In this document: one piece after another, positions 10,962 through 20,718 of the stretch
Position numbering within the stretch: the stretch's first letter is position 1
Layout of the letters: every line of letters begins with the position of its first letter
Origin: Arion vulgaris
Taxonomy: Eukaryota > Mollusca > Gastropoda > Stylommatophora > Arionidae
Direction: 5' to 3'
Length of the DNA stretch: 64,000 bases
Assembly (NCBI GenBank): GCA_020796225.1
Contig: CM036765.1
Coordinates: forward strand, 248,001-312,000
Program-made: the position numbers and the translations under genes
Notes under the pieces: generated by a model
Databases searched by the model: none
What the model saw: only the letters and a program-made list of their open reading frames with translations
Told to the model about the DNA's origin: nothing

Positions 10962-12073
10962 CTGATTCGGTCCCGTGGAACACTGTAGTGCACATATTTC
11001 TTATCTGCGTGTCCCAAGCGTCTTTTAAAAGACGGCTACTATTGCGTTGAGTTTTATTAATTTTCACTCCGATTGTAGTTTTATATCAACCGGAAACTAA
11101 GTAGAAAGGAAGTACTAACGATAACCAAATCACAACATCGTGGTTTTGACTAGAATCAGAAGTGAAACCAAGTTTAATTTTCGTTTTCAAGTTACCCTGT
11201 GATTAAAAATAATGTCTAACAATTCAGAGTCTAGAAATGGTTTGTTATCAGCTCGTTCTGCACGTTTTACAGCTGCAGAAGCGCGAGATTGGCTGCATGA
11301 AGATGTAGATACTGATAGTGAAGCTTCTGATGACACAGAAGTTTGTGATTTAAATACGTCGATTATTAATAATTTAAATAATACTAGTAGTGTTTCCCAA
11401 CCAGCTGCGAGAGGGCGTTGCCCCAGTCAGGTTCCAGTAGGATTGCAACAAAAGAAGAAGGATTCAGACAGAACCTACACAGTCTACTTGGAGAGAAATT
11501 ATATAGTTGCTATGTTAGGACTATTATTCATATACTTTAGTTCTTTATTCCTGTAAATATTGCTATAATTTCCACTGTATGTGATTATATATTATGAGAC
11601 ATGAATGTTTAGTATGTGAAATCTTCAATTTGACAATTTTTAATGGAAATTTCTTCAAAGATGGTCGTGTTGCTAATTTGTGAACAGTTAGTAAACCATA
11701 TATTCCATCAATATTTTCTTAATTTTTGTGTATTCATAAATGGATTACTTATATAAAGAGAGCAGTTACACTGACTTATTCACCATATTGTTCCTCAAGG
11801 CCCTTGGTAAGTTGGATTTTGTTCTCACAATTTCAATTAATTTTTTTATTACATTCTAATATTTGTCATGCACAGTCAACACAACATTATATTTTCGCAT
11901 ACAATAAATATTTTATGAAAGTACAATCATTTATCTTTAATTTGATATATAATAAGTTCAACTTTAAATCATATTTAGAAACAATATTTTAATTTAACTA
12001 AAGTATGTGTGCAATATTTTTGAAGCTAAAAAATAATTCCGTCCAGAGGTGAAAAAACCTGGTACTGAATCAG
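10962..12073 (+). mobile_element. piggyBac-like TTAA-flanked element, 1112 bp, non-autonomous
   Basis: The element begins CTGATTCGGTCCCG directly after TTAA (10958-10961). It ends in the inverted counterpart (minus-strand reading CTGATTCAGTACCAGG) directly before TTAA (12074-12077). The first 13 bases of the two ends agree at 11 positions. TTAA target duplication is the hallmark of piggyBac transposases. The site is the TTAA inside the 29-bp satellite unit (GATAGTTAACATC), so the pre-insertion sequence is known exactly. Inside, one frame at 11212-11556 could be a transposase N-terminus. No DDD catalytic core is visible, so the copy should not move itself. Piggybac ends often start CCC, which these do not, so the family call is an inference from TTAA, the inverted ends and the acidic N-terminus. 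Confidence 0.7.
11212..11556 (+). CDS. Acidic N-terminal fragment, possible piggyBac transposase N-terminus
   Basis: A 114-residue frame inside the TTAA-flanked element. Residues about 18-45 are RFTAAEARDWLHEDVDTDSE and further acidic residues, a Ser/Asp/Glu-rich stretch like those at the N-termini of piggyBac-derived proteins. A low-complexity Asn/Ser region follows, then a hydrophobic end (residues about 97-114) that may be read-through into non-coding DNA. No catalytic aspartates or C-terminal Cys-rich domain are present. If the parent transposase was about 550-600 residues, roughly the first 80 survive here. Whether this frame is translated is unknown. Confidence 0.45.
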   Translation: MSNNSESRNGLLSARSARFTAAEARDWLHEDVDTDSEASDDTEVCDLNTSIINNLNNTSSVSQPAARGRCPSQVPVGLQQKKKDSDRTYTVYLERNYIVAMLGLLFIYFSSLFL

Positions 12074-14392
12074 TTAACATCATACATCGGGTGCCGAGAT
12101 AGTTAACATCATACATCGGGTGCCGAGATAGTTAACATCATACATCGGGTGCCGAGATAGTTAACATCATACATCGGGTGCCGAGATAGTTAACATCACA
12201 CATTGTGTGCCGAGATAGTTAACATCATACATTGTGTGCCGAGATAGTTAACATCATACATCGGGTGCCGAGATAGTTAACATTATACATCGGGTGCCGA
12301 GATAGTTAACATCATACATTGGGTACCGAGATAGTTAACATCACACATCGTGTGTCGAGATAGTTAACATCATACATTGTGTGCCGAGATAGTTAACATC
12401 ATACATCGGGTACCGAGATAGTTAACATCATACATTGTTGCCGAGATAGTTAACATCATACATCGGTGCGAGATAGTTAACATCATACATCGGGTGCAGA
12501 GATAGTTAACATCATACATTGGGTACCGAGATAGTTAACATCACACATCGTGTGTCGAGATAGTTAACATCATACATTGTGTGCCGAGATAGTTAACATC
12601 ATACATCGGGTACCGAGATAGTTAACATCATACATTGTGTGCCGAGATAGTTAACATCATACATCGGGTGCCGAGATAGTTAACATCATACATCGGGTAC
12701 CGAGATAGTTAACATCATACATCGGGTGCCGAGATAGTTAACATCATACATCGGGTGCCGAGATAGTTAACATCACACATCGGGTGTCGAGATAGTTAAC
12801 ATCATACATCAGGTGCCGAGATAGTTAACATCACACATCGGGTGCCGAGATAGTTAACATCATACATCGGGTACCGAGATAGTTAACATCATACATTGTG
12901 TGCCGAGATAGTTAACATCACACATCGGGTGTCGAGATAGTTAACATCATACATTGTGTGCAGAGATAGTTAACATCACACATCGGGTGTCGAGATAGTT
13001 AACATCATACATTGTGTGCCGAGATAGTTAACATCATACATCGTGTGCCGAGATAGTTAACATCCACATCGGTGCCGAGATAGTTAACATCATACATCAG
13101 GTGCCGAGATAGTTAACATCAGACATCAGGTGCCGAGATAATTAACATCATACATCAGGTGCCGAGATAGTTAACATCAGACATCGGGTGCCAAGATAGT
13201 TAACATCACACATCGGGTGCCGAGATAGTTAACATCACACATCGGGTGCCGAGATAGTTAACATCATACATCAGGTGCCGAGATAGTTAACATCACACAT
13301 CGGGTGCCGAGATAGTTAACATCATACATCGGGTGCCGAGATAGTTAACATCATACATCGGGTGCCGAGATAGTTAGCATCATACATCGGGTGCCGAGAT
13401 AGTTAACATCACACATCGGGTGCCGAGATAGTTAACATCACACATCGGGTGCCGAGATAGTTAACATCATACATCGTGTGCCGAGATAGTTAACATCACA
13501 CATCGGGTGCCGAGATAGTTAACATCACACATCGGGTGCCGAGATAGTTAACATCATACATCGGGTGCCGAGATAGTTAACATCACACATCGGGTGCCGA
13601 GATAGTTAACATCACACATCGGGTGCCGAGATAGTTAACATCACACATCGGGTGCCGAGATAGTTGACATCACACATCGGGTGACGAGATAGTTAACATC
13701 ATACATCGGGTGCCGAGATAGTTAACATCACACATCGGGTGCCGAGATAGTTAACATCACACATCGGGTGCCGAGATAGTTGACATCACACATCGGGTGA
13801 CGAGATAGTTAACATCATACATCGGGTGCCGAGATAGTTAACATCATACATCAGGTGCCGAGATAGTTAACATCACACATCGGGTGCCGAGATAATTAAC
13901 ATCATACATCGGGTGCCGAGATAGTTAACATCATACATCGGGTGCCGAGATAGTTAACATCATACATCGGGTGCAGAGATAGTTAACATCACACATCGGG
14001 TGCCGAGATAATTAACATCATACATCGGGTGCCGAGATAGTTAACATCATACATCGGGTGCCGAGATAGTTAACATCATACATCAGGTGCCGAGATAGTT
14101 AACATCACACATCGGGTGCCGAGATAATTAACATCATACATCGGGTGCCGAGATAGTTAACATCATACATCGGGTGCCGAGATAGTTAACATCATACATC
14201 GGGTGCAGAGATAGTTAACATCACACATCGGGTGCCGAGATAATTAACATCATACATCGGGTGCCGAGATAGTTAACATCAGACATCGTGTGCCGAGATA
14301 GTTAACATCACACATCGGGTGCCGAGATAATTAACAAAATACATCGGGTGCCGAGATAGTTAACATCACACATCGGGTGACGAGATAATTAC
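12074..14392 (+). repeat. 29-bp minisatellite, right arm (about 80 copies)
   Basis: Tandem units of 29 bp, the same as the left arm, with a few single-base slips (for example near 12437, 12465 and 13065). Variant units fall in blocks that recur: the series beginning CATTGGGTACCGAG starts near 12316 and again near 12517, about seven units apart. A block with GATAATTAAC and GTGCAGAG variants recurs near 13890-14010 and 14125-14240. This indicates growth by duplication of multi-unit blocks. Confidence 0.95.
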
Positions 14393-14600
14393 TAACACTG
14401 CATTCCAAATATATTTCATGAAATGAAATTAAAGACTGAACAGTCACTTACACAGACAAAGAATGGTTCCATATGTGTGTGTGGACAGACAACTGAACAC
14501 ACCCTGAAAGATTGCCACCTGAAAAATCAGCCGGCGATAACAACACTGGCCAACAGAAAAGAATTCGTATGCAAAGATGTTTGAAAGAATAGATAAACTA
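14393..14600 (+). pseudogene. LINE protein C-terminal Cys/His fragment
   Basis: The plus-strand translation of about 14440-14520 reads ICVCGQTTEHTLKDCHLKNQ. It has the C-x-C-x(5)-H-x(4)-C pattern that ends many LINE RT proteins. It is only about 60 residues, out of context and facing opposite to the LINE remnant that follows. Confidence 0.45.
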
Positions 14601-15451
14601 ACAAACTTAACGTATATTCATATATAGTTAGTTTAATATGACCAACATCTATACACTTCGGTGAGTAACCATGTTCAGTTTCAGTTTGGAATATCTTCAT
14701 TGCACTCCGAACATGTCCATAGGTGCTCCGATCACATTGGCAATATCTCCAACAGTGTCCAGCGACTGGCCGTACCAGTTCGATGTTGTTTGATGAGCCT
14801 ACTCGTATACCTGTCGTACTGTTCTTTTCTTGCACAAAAATCTTCAAACCCAGCACCCGCAATCTAGTAATTGACGTGGATTGGTTTAGATGAAAATCTT
14901 CTCTACGGCCACACTCTATGAGGGCGTTCAAGATGTCAGCTTTGTCCATTGGCTGACCCTCTGATATAGCGGCAGAGCCAGCCAGCTTTGTGTGCTCTTT
15001 CATTGCCAATAACACCCATGTACCCCGGAACAAAAACAAGTGTAATTCTGCAAATTGTTGACGCCTGCAGTGATTCAGTCCATTACCTGCGCACCGAACC
15101 GCCCTTCACCTTTCAGATCATATTCAAAGAGTCACTCAGAATGCACATATGAGTGTAGTTTTGTGACTCCAGCCAGAGAAGGGTATTGGTCACCGCCAGT
15201 GAAGACCGTAATCTTGCACCATGCTTCTTTCCCAGATCTGTAACCTCCGAGAGTTGGTGGGAAGATATGATGACTTTTGAGGTCCATGCCAGTCGACGTG
15301 CCACGATTTTCTCAAGAAGCTTGCCTGTCGTGGTTTGCAGTGCAAAAATTATGTAGCCGGCTATCTGGGAGTGATCTTTGCTGGTCTTCGACAATGGTAG
15401 TAGGTAGCTATGAAGCCACTCCTCCCTGATCTCACCATCCTATGAAGTATT

Positions 15452-15776
15452 TTACCAATCCTCGGTGTCTTCTTTTGATAAATCAGTAATATCCTTGTAT
15501 CGAATGCCATCAGGCCCTGGCGCAGTGCTTCCAGACGTTTTCAGTATTGTCCTGATGATCTCCGCAGGTATACAAAGCTCTTCATCCAACACCACAGCGC
15601 TGCAAAGCTCTTCTATTACCCCCTGTGTCATGAACCTTCTTGTCTCGTCATTGTGGTATGTCTGCTGTATGTAGCGGTTGAGGAGAGCTGTACCCTTATT
15701 TTCGTCTGTCTTCTGCCAGGCTGAGTCTGTGCTTTGGAAATCGCGGATGCATTTACGTCTTGCAGTACCATTCATG
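15452..15776 (-). pseudogene. LINE-D linker and RT entry region
   Basis: The minus-strand frame (ending 15452) reads TARRKCIRDFQSTDSAWQKT and, later, IIRTILKTSGSTAPGPDGIRY. APGPDGIRY is the standard entry block of RTs in the Jockey/I/CR1 range. The open frame nominally continues upstream to 15823, but those residues come from the inserted LINE-C sequence and are not part of this protein. Confidence 0.75.
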
Positions 15777-16264
15777 ACACTGATATAAAAGACAGATGAT
15801 ACAAAGTATTTTCCTACCAACACTTTGTTACCAGTGCCAAACTTAGTCCTTACAGCAACACATCACAGAAAGCTTACCACGTGTGAAATGAAATGCTTGT
15901 AGATGGCAGTGGGAGTCACCAGGAAAGACAGACTACGAAATGAGGACATCAGAAGCAGAGTGGCATAACTTCATGCACCGAATACATCGAAAGACAACAA
16001 ATGCAGTGGTTTAGACATTTAATGAGAATGAAATACAACCAACCACCAATAACAGCATACAATAAAAAGAGATCGGGAGCTAAGGGAAGACCAAGAAAAG
16101 ATGGATAGACAATATCAAGATCACACTACATAAACACGGATAAAACAACAAGGGCTACTCATCTAGCCCTAGAACGCAAATTAAAGCTCCCATCCCTACG
16201 CTTAACGACAAGAGTGGACAGCCAACTACATCTTCCACCTAGGAATAGGCAATAGACAATAGAT
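15777..16264 (+). mobile_element. LINE-C 3' fragment nested in LINE-D, with 13-bp target-site duplication
   Basis: This 488-bp segment interrupts the LINE-D frame. It is flanked by AGTACCATTCATG at 15764-15776 and again at 16265-16277, a perfect 13-bp target-site duplication. In plus orientation it encodes broken RT C-terminal blocks: FLPTLCYQCQT, a CEMKC block, QQMQWFRHLMRMKYNQPP and GAKGRPRK. It ends in an ATAGGCAATAGACAATAGATAG simple tail. The 5' truncation and terminal repeat tail are typical of target-primed reverse transcription. Related 3' ends are at 27955-28350 and, more distantly, 18380-19110 and 40400-40975. Confidence 0.9.
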
Positions 16265-17247
16265 AGTACCATTCATGCGCTGGTAAAACCTCCAGAACGT
16301 TGAAAGAGATTTCTCATCGCACAGCCTACTGCAGAATTCATACCATGAGACACTCTTTAGCCAGATTTGCACATGCTTCAAAGGGCACAGTTTTCTCTTC
16401 CGTGTCTTTTTTCAGGTCTTTGGTATCTGCAAGTGATGTGCTAGTGGCCTTTCTGGCCTTCTGTCACAATTTAACCCTTGCTTCTTGATCCGCCAGGCTT
16501 CAGCGACCATGTCATTCTACCATGGTGGCTGTGTCAGATTCCTCTGTTTATTGCGATGTGGTCTCATTTTACTGCACCTGATCTTGCTGATAGTATCACA
16601 CCCTGCTGTGTCATACCTAAAACTGTGCGCACGTCCTTTGTGCCCCCATGTTCTGCGTTTTTCGACCAGTATCATGCATGGACAGTGATCACTGTCGTGA
16701 TATTCAAGTCCATTTCATTTACACAGGGCAACAGAGGAGGAGACACTAACAGACCAGATCTGATGTCACGAGCGCGTCTTCCAACTTTTCACGCTGCTTG
16801 TTGGTAGGGTCATTTCCCCAATGTCTCTCCCTGTCGTTAAAATCACCACAGAAGATGATGTTCTTCTCGTCCTGGTCAAATAAATTTTGCCCCTGCAGTG
16901 TATCGACCTTGCCATTTCATGCATACACATTCACTAGGACGAAAAGGACATATGTCTGCACTCTAGCCGCATGTACCTGCATTGTGTCAGAGTTCCACTT
17001 CGATATGTCTACTTCGGATCTGTAACGTTAAACAACATCGAACGAGAAGAATTAAAGAAATCAGAAACAACAGTTGCCCTGAAAGTCAAAACGTAGTTTT
17101 CACAAAGATTCCCTTTTTTTAAATAGGAGAAAATCTACATAAAATTTGCAATTAGTGACAATGTTATAACATGTATCATATAAATAATAAGAGAATTAGC
17201 AATTTGTTGTTTGTTTAAACTGATAATTGTTGTAATTCTCTTTCTAG

Positions 17248-18066
17248 GAATAAGTGCTCTGGCAGCCATCACAGTAGAAGACTTATTGAAGAAACAACTA
17301 GAGAACTTTGAAGAACGAACTGCCACTACAATTACCAAAGCTTTAGTTTTTCTATATGGTATTTTGATAATAGGTCTTGCTTATGGGGCTAACTCAATTC
17401 AAGGTCCGTTATCTCAAATGGTTGTAACTATTACCGGAGTTTGTAGTGGACCAGTTGCTGGTATATTTATGCTTGGTGCACTGATTCCCTGGGCAAATAA
17501 ATATGGAGCTGTCTCTGGCTGTGTCACTTCCGCTGTCTTCGTTATGTGATCGCACTAGGAAATCAAATGTACGGAGTCAATGAAAAACCGTTACCACCTC
17601 CCCCAACTGATATGTGCTTTCGTAATAATTCTGTGAATAACTTTACAGAAGATATTTTGTTGTTTTCCTTTAACAAAAATAGTACGGTATATTCATACGC
17701 TGTCAATCACACATCGACAGTGAACACTTCAGTAATAGCAGCTGATCCACGTCGTTTTGGCTTTTTCCTTTACGATATCTCATTTGAATGGTACGGATGT
17801 TATAGTATTTTAATTAGTTTTCTTGTGGGCGTGATCATCAGTTACTTCACACAAAAACATTGTGAGTCGTCGGTTATTGATGAGAAGCTACTTTTTCAAG
17901 TTGTTCGTAAGTTTAGTAGTCAAGGTCGCATCACGTGATACACGAAAAGTATAACAAAGAAGTCAAAGATGGTCTCATGGTGACCAACTCAACCTACGAC
18001 GGTTATCCCATGTCCGATACTGAAGTTAATGAAAATCATGATAGTCGAATCATTTCTTCGATTTGA
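17248..18066 (+). CDS. Sodium-solute symporter (SLC5 family), terminal exon with two frame breaks
   Basis: Follows acceptor TTCTCTTTCTAG (ends 17247). The frame continues from the upstream exon with ISALAAITVEDLLKKQ, the SLC5 signature after helix 8. Then come helices with ALVFLYGILIIGLAYGA and GPVAGIFMLGALIPWANKYG, and GAVSG, a block strongly conserved in the family. At 17544-17549 the frame hits a stop. One missing base in what should be an ATG-TGG-ATC context restores IALGNQMYG in the next frame, which continues through a loop with several N-x-S/T sites (about 17625-17735) and a last helix EWYGCYSILISFLVGVIISY. That frame stops at 17936-17938. A further +1 shift there opens a hydrophilic tail to TGA at 18064-18066 that looks coding (residues VKDGLMVTNSTYDGYPMSDT). 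The lesions may be assembly errors or true inactivation. The protein acts in the plasma membrane as a sodium-coupled uptake carrier. Confidence 0.85.
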
Positions 18067-18177
18067 TTATTATATTTAATAATTAAAAACAATATAAATG
18101 TTATTTTTCCAAATAATATCATTTTGTTGTTACAAATTGCATATAATGTTCTGCTATACTGTGCATACGAACAACAG

Positions 18178-18183
18178 AATAAA
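18178..18183 (+). terminator. Polyadenylation signal AATAAA
   Basis: A canonical AATAAA lies 112 bp after the inferred symporter stop, at the right distance for the 3' end of the last exon. Confidence 0.6.
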
Positions 18184-18379
18184 TGACAGACTGGTTCTCC
18201 ATTACATCAGTTGTCAGACAAAGTTATTCCCTCTCACCACTAATCTATATCACATATATGAATAAAATAACTTGAGTCAAATTCAGATAATGATGAATTA
18301 AATTAACTGCTTTCGCTCAAGATCATTGCCTTAAACAAGGAAAAGATAACACATCATATATACTGCAATATATTGTCAA

Positions 18380-19110
18380 CTTTAAACAATATTGTAGAAA
18401 CCTTAACATGAACATCAGTAAGACTAACAACTGAAATAATGCATATAGGAAGACAAGATAATAAGCTAAATATTCATGTCATTGACACTACAATCAACCA
18501 AGTGCAAGAATTCAAATACTTAGAAAGCATATTAATAGAAGAAGGGGGACTAAACAGAAAGATAGACACTAGGTTACAAAAAGCAAATGCAGACCTACAT
18601 GCTGTAACCTACCATTGTTAAGACATACAAACATCTTACTGACAGATAAACAACAGAGTATCAGCTACAGGTTCATGCCTATTCTGTGTTACCAGAGAAA
18701 AACATGACAATGAGCAAAGGAGAATCGCAAAATATTACTACATGTGAAATGCGATGCCTACAAAAACTTATCAAAAACACCAGAAAAAAACATAATCACC
18801 AACAACAGCATAAGAAAGAAAGTTGAGACAGAATGTTGTTTGAACTTTATTGAGAAACAAACAAGAAAGACGTGTGTCCACTTAATAAAAAGCAAAAAAA
18901 AAAACACCACTGTATACAATTGTCTACAACAAAACAACAGGAAAGAAGACGATAGGAAGATCACGAAACAGATGGATAAGTGACATAGCAGAATCCTGTA
19001 CAAGAGCAAAAATAACAATCATCTAAGCCACTATAGTAGAGCAAGACATAAAAACAGAAAACCACGACACTTGCAACAGTCTGGTAACAGTGTGACGATA
19101 AAAGAAGAAA
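18380..19110 (+). pseudogene. LINE-C-like RT C-terminal remnant
   Basis: The frame 18439-18621 reads MHIGRQDNKLNIHVIDTTIN, then VQEFKYLESILIEEGGLNRK, then IDTRLQKA. This is the thumb region of a LINE RT, where the family block is EFKYLGSIxxxxGxxxxEIxxRxxKA. After 18621 the frame decays but a TCEMRC-like block recurs near 18740-18760. The piece lies just downstream of the symporter 3' end and has no RT catalytic core. Confidence 0.7.
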
Positions 19111-19299
19111 AAGAAGATATAATGTTGTCGTTACAAATATGTGCTTCTGTACTGTCCATCACACAATCTATATGTACCATAATAAAACAGGAATGTATGT
19201 ACTTTTATCTTTCATACTTTGACCTATAAATTTGACCTGTATATATTTGTATTAGAATAGTTACCGCAACATAATCGTTTAACAAAGCAGTGGATTGGT

Positions 19300-19490
19300 T
19301 ATTGGTTATTGGTTACTAAACTGACGTCATTGTACTCCGGCAGACCCATAGGTGCTCAGTCTCCCCCAACAGATATCGAAGAGTATGAATACTGATGGTT
19401 CCCGTGGCTCGCTGATTGTTTAATCAGTGTAAACACACCTCTCACTTTCCTCTCAGGCATCCAGTTCGACCTACACAACGTAGTGAAAAG
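19300..19490 (-). mobile_element. LINE-D type tail, inverted partner of 250-425
   Basis: On the minus strand this repeats the RNase H-tail sequence at 250-425: the CTGGATG(T/C)CTGAGAGG block, AATCAGCGAGCCA, ACCATCAGTAT, CATACTCTTCGATATCTGTT and the terminal GACGTCAGTTTAGTAACCA with an AACCAATAACC tail. It carries a small insertion (near 19425-19435) and several substitutions. The pair sits in opposite orientation 19 kb apart. Confidence 0.8.
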
Positions 19491-19506
19491 TATATACATG
19501 CGTTTG

Positions 19507-19848
19507 AATATAAGTGGATATAAGTGGATATAAGTGGATATAAGTGAATATAAGTGGATATAAGTGGATATAAGTGAATATAAGTGGATATAAGTGGATA
19601 TAAGTGGATATAAGTGGATATAAGTGATATAAGTGGAATATAAGTGGATATAAGTGGATATAAGTGGATATAAGTGAATATAAGTGGATATAAGTGATAT
19701 AGTGGATATAGTGGATATAAGTGAATATAAGTGAATATAAGTGGATATAAGTGAATATAAGTGGATATAAGTGATATAAGTGATATAAGTGGATATAAGT
19801 GGATATAAGTGGATATTAATGGATCTAAGTGGATATAAGTGGATATAA
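19507..19848 (+). repeat. 10-bp tandem repeat TATAAGTGGA, about 34 copies
   Basis: Units are TATAAGTGGA or TATAAGTGAA with rare 1-2 base losses. The long minus-strand frame here (19442-19855) is only the repeat read as ISTYIHLYPL and is not a gene. Confidence 0.97.
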
Positions 19849-19860
19849 CAAACACTGGAT

Positions 19861-20235
19861 GTGATTATGGAAAAAGATTTCTTCCAAGACCTAAGTAGAA
19901 CAGATCAATTCGTTATATTTGGCTCACGTACCGGACACTGCAGACTCAATAATCTATTACATAGACTAGGAATACGTCAAATAGCTCTCTGCCAGTGTCA
20001 ACAGTCGGAACAGACACCAGTACAGGTCCTGCAAGACTGTCCTCTCCTGTGTGAGCTGAGAAGCAACATGTGGCCACACCCAGTTGACATACAACCTCAG
20101 TTTTGGGGAAACCCAACAGACCTGAAGCTGACTGCCCAGTTTGTGGTCCCAGTAAACAAAGCTCATGACCAGAGATCGCTGAAGAGGAAGAATGTAAGTG
20201 TTACACAAGAGTACTACGTATACCATAGGTCATAG
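19861..20235 (+). pseudogene. LINE protein C-terminal Cys/His tail
   Basis: A 124-residue frame with LSRTDQFVIFGSRTGHCRLN and then ALCQCQQSEQTPVQVLQDCP. This parallels the LINE-A tail (SEQVTIFRLRTGHNKLRAHM then CPCxxADMTxEHVLQDC), but the expected His between the Cys pairs is Gln. The family is related to, but not the same as, LINE-A. The RT and RNase H are missing upstream, where the 10-bp array begins. Confidence 0.65.
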
Positions 20236-20662
20236 ACAGAAACAAGAACTAATAGAACTATCCAAAAGGAACACAAACTCAAAAAAATGGGTTGATGATA
20301 CATAACAGAATGAGAAAATTCTAGTAGTTTGAACATTAAAAAAAGACACGAAAGGTTGGAGAAGACTTATGGAAGGAGTCATCCTGACAAAGAAAAGAGA
20401 ACTACAACGGAGAAGATATATTCAAGATAGGACTGATGACTTCGACATGACGCCTGCAATGGAGGGTCATATGTTTTATGTGAAAATGAAAGAACAAATT
20501 CTTGGCATATCCTTGACATGACTTAGCCATCAACCACAGTAAACGAGCCGTCGGTATTCTAGGCACCACTTATACGTTCAGTAGTTTACCATTGTGTTCT
20601 GAACGATGTGGTCCATTTTTACCCTTCATAAAAATCCACGGAAACGAATTTGCTTACAAAAT
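20236..20662 (+). other. Retroelement debris with a LINE-C-like patch
   Basis: 20530-20615 matches 40432-40512 (CAGTAAACG, TTCTAGGCACCACTT, AGTAGTTT, CCATTG and TTCTGAA in order), so it is an RT thumb-region remnant. At 20633-20656 the string AAATCCACGGAAACGAATTTGCTT recurs with one change at 40998-41021, next to the same LINE piece. The rest is unassigned. Confidence 0.5.
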
Positions 20663-20671
20663 AATATATAC

Positions 20672-20711
<40 letters not shown>
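20663..20711. repeat. (TA)n tract at the 3' end of an RTE-like element
   Basis: A nearly pure TA tract abuts the 3' end of the minus-strand RTE-like element at 20719. RTE elements commonly end in such short tandem repeats, so it may be its tail. Confidence 0.7.
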
Positions 20712-20713
<2 letters not shown>

Positions 20714-20718
20714 TCTCT

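Larger units (their letters stand above)
14640..17035 (-). mobile_element. LINE-D element, degraded and internally deleted, antisense in the intron
   Basis: Read from 17035 downwards: an endonuclease piece with IIFCGDFNDRERHWGND (about 16810-16865); a linker with CDEKSLSTFWRFYQRMNGT (about 16265-16325); after an interruption at 15777-16264 the frame continues with NGTARRKC and APGPDGIRYKDI (about 15480-15780); then TTGKLLEKIVARRLAW (about 15290-15335); then RNase H pieces, with ILSDSLNM near 15120-15145 and a VPGYMGVIGNERAH block near 14990-15030; then a tail ending near 14640. The central RT palm with its YADD motif is absent between about 15240 and 15290. The element is inactive. Orientation is opposite to the host gene. 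Confidence 0.8.
9607..17247 (+). other. Phase-1 intron of the SLC5 gene, 7.6 kb, transposon- and satellite-filled
   Basis: Bounded by GTAAGT at 9607 and TTCTCTTTCTAG ending at 17247. Joining the exons keeps the symporter frame (ending ...LSTLSA, then GISALAAITVEDL). It contains a 72-bp array, a 29-bp array split by a TTAA-flanked element, and a nested pair of LINEs. The part from 9720 to 10171 holds no recognisable gene; it has a patch near 10040-10130 (CCTCTTTCGACATGCA, then CCCGGCAACACACACGGGCG) resembling an old dispersed repeat. Confidence 0.85.

Noticed and set aside
12074..14392. Regularly spaced direct repeats resembling a CRISPR array
   Set aside because: The units abut with no unique spacers, and the window is clearly eukaryotic.
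19442..19855. Minus-strand 137-codon frame
   Set aside because: It is a translation of the 10-bp TATAAGTGGA array.
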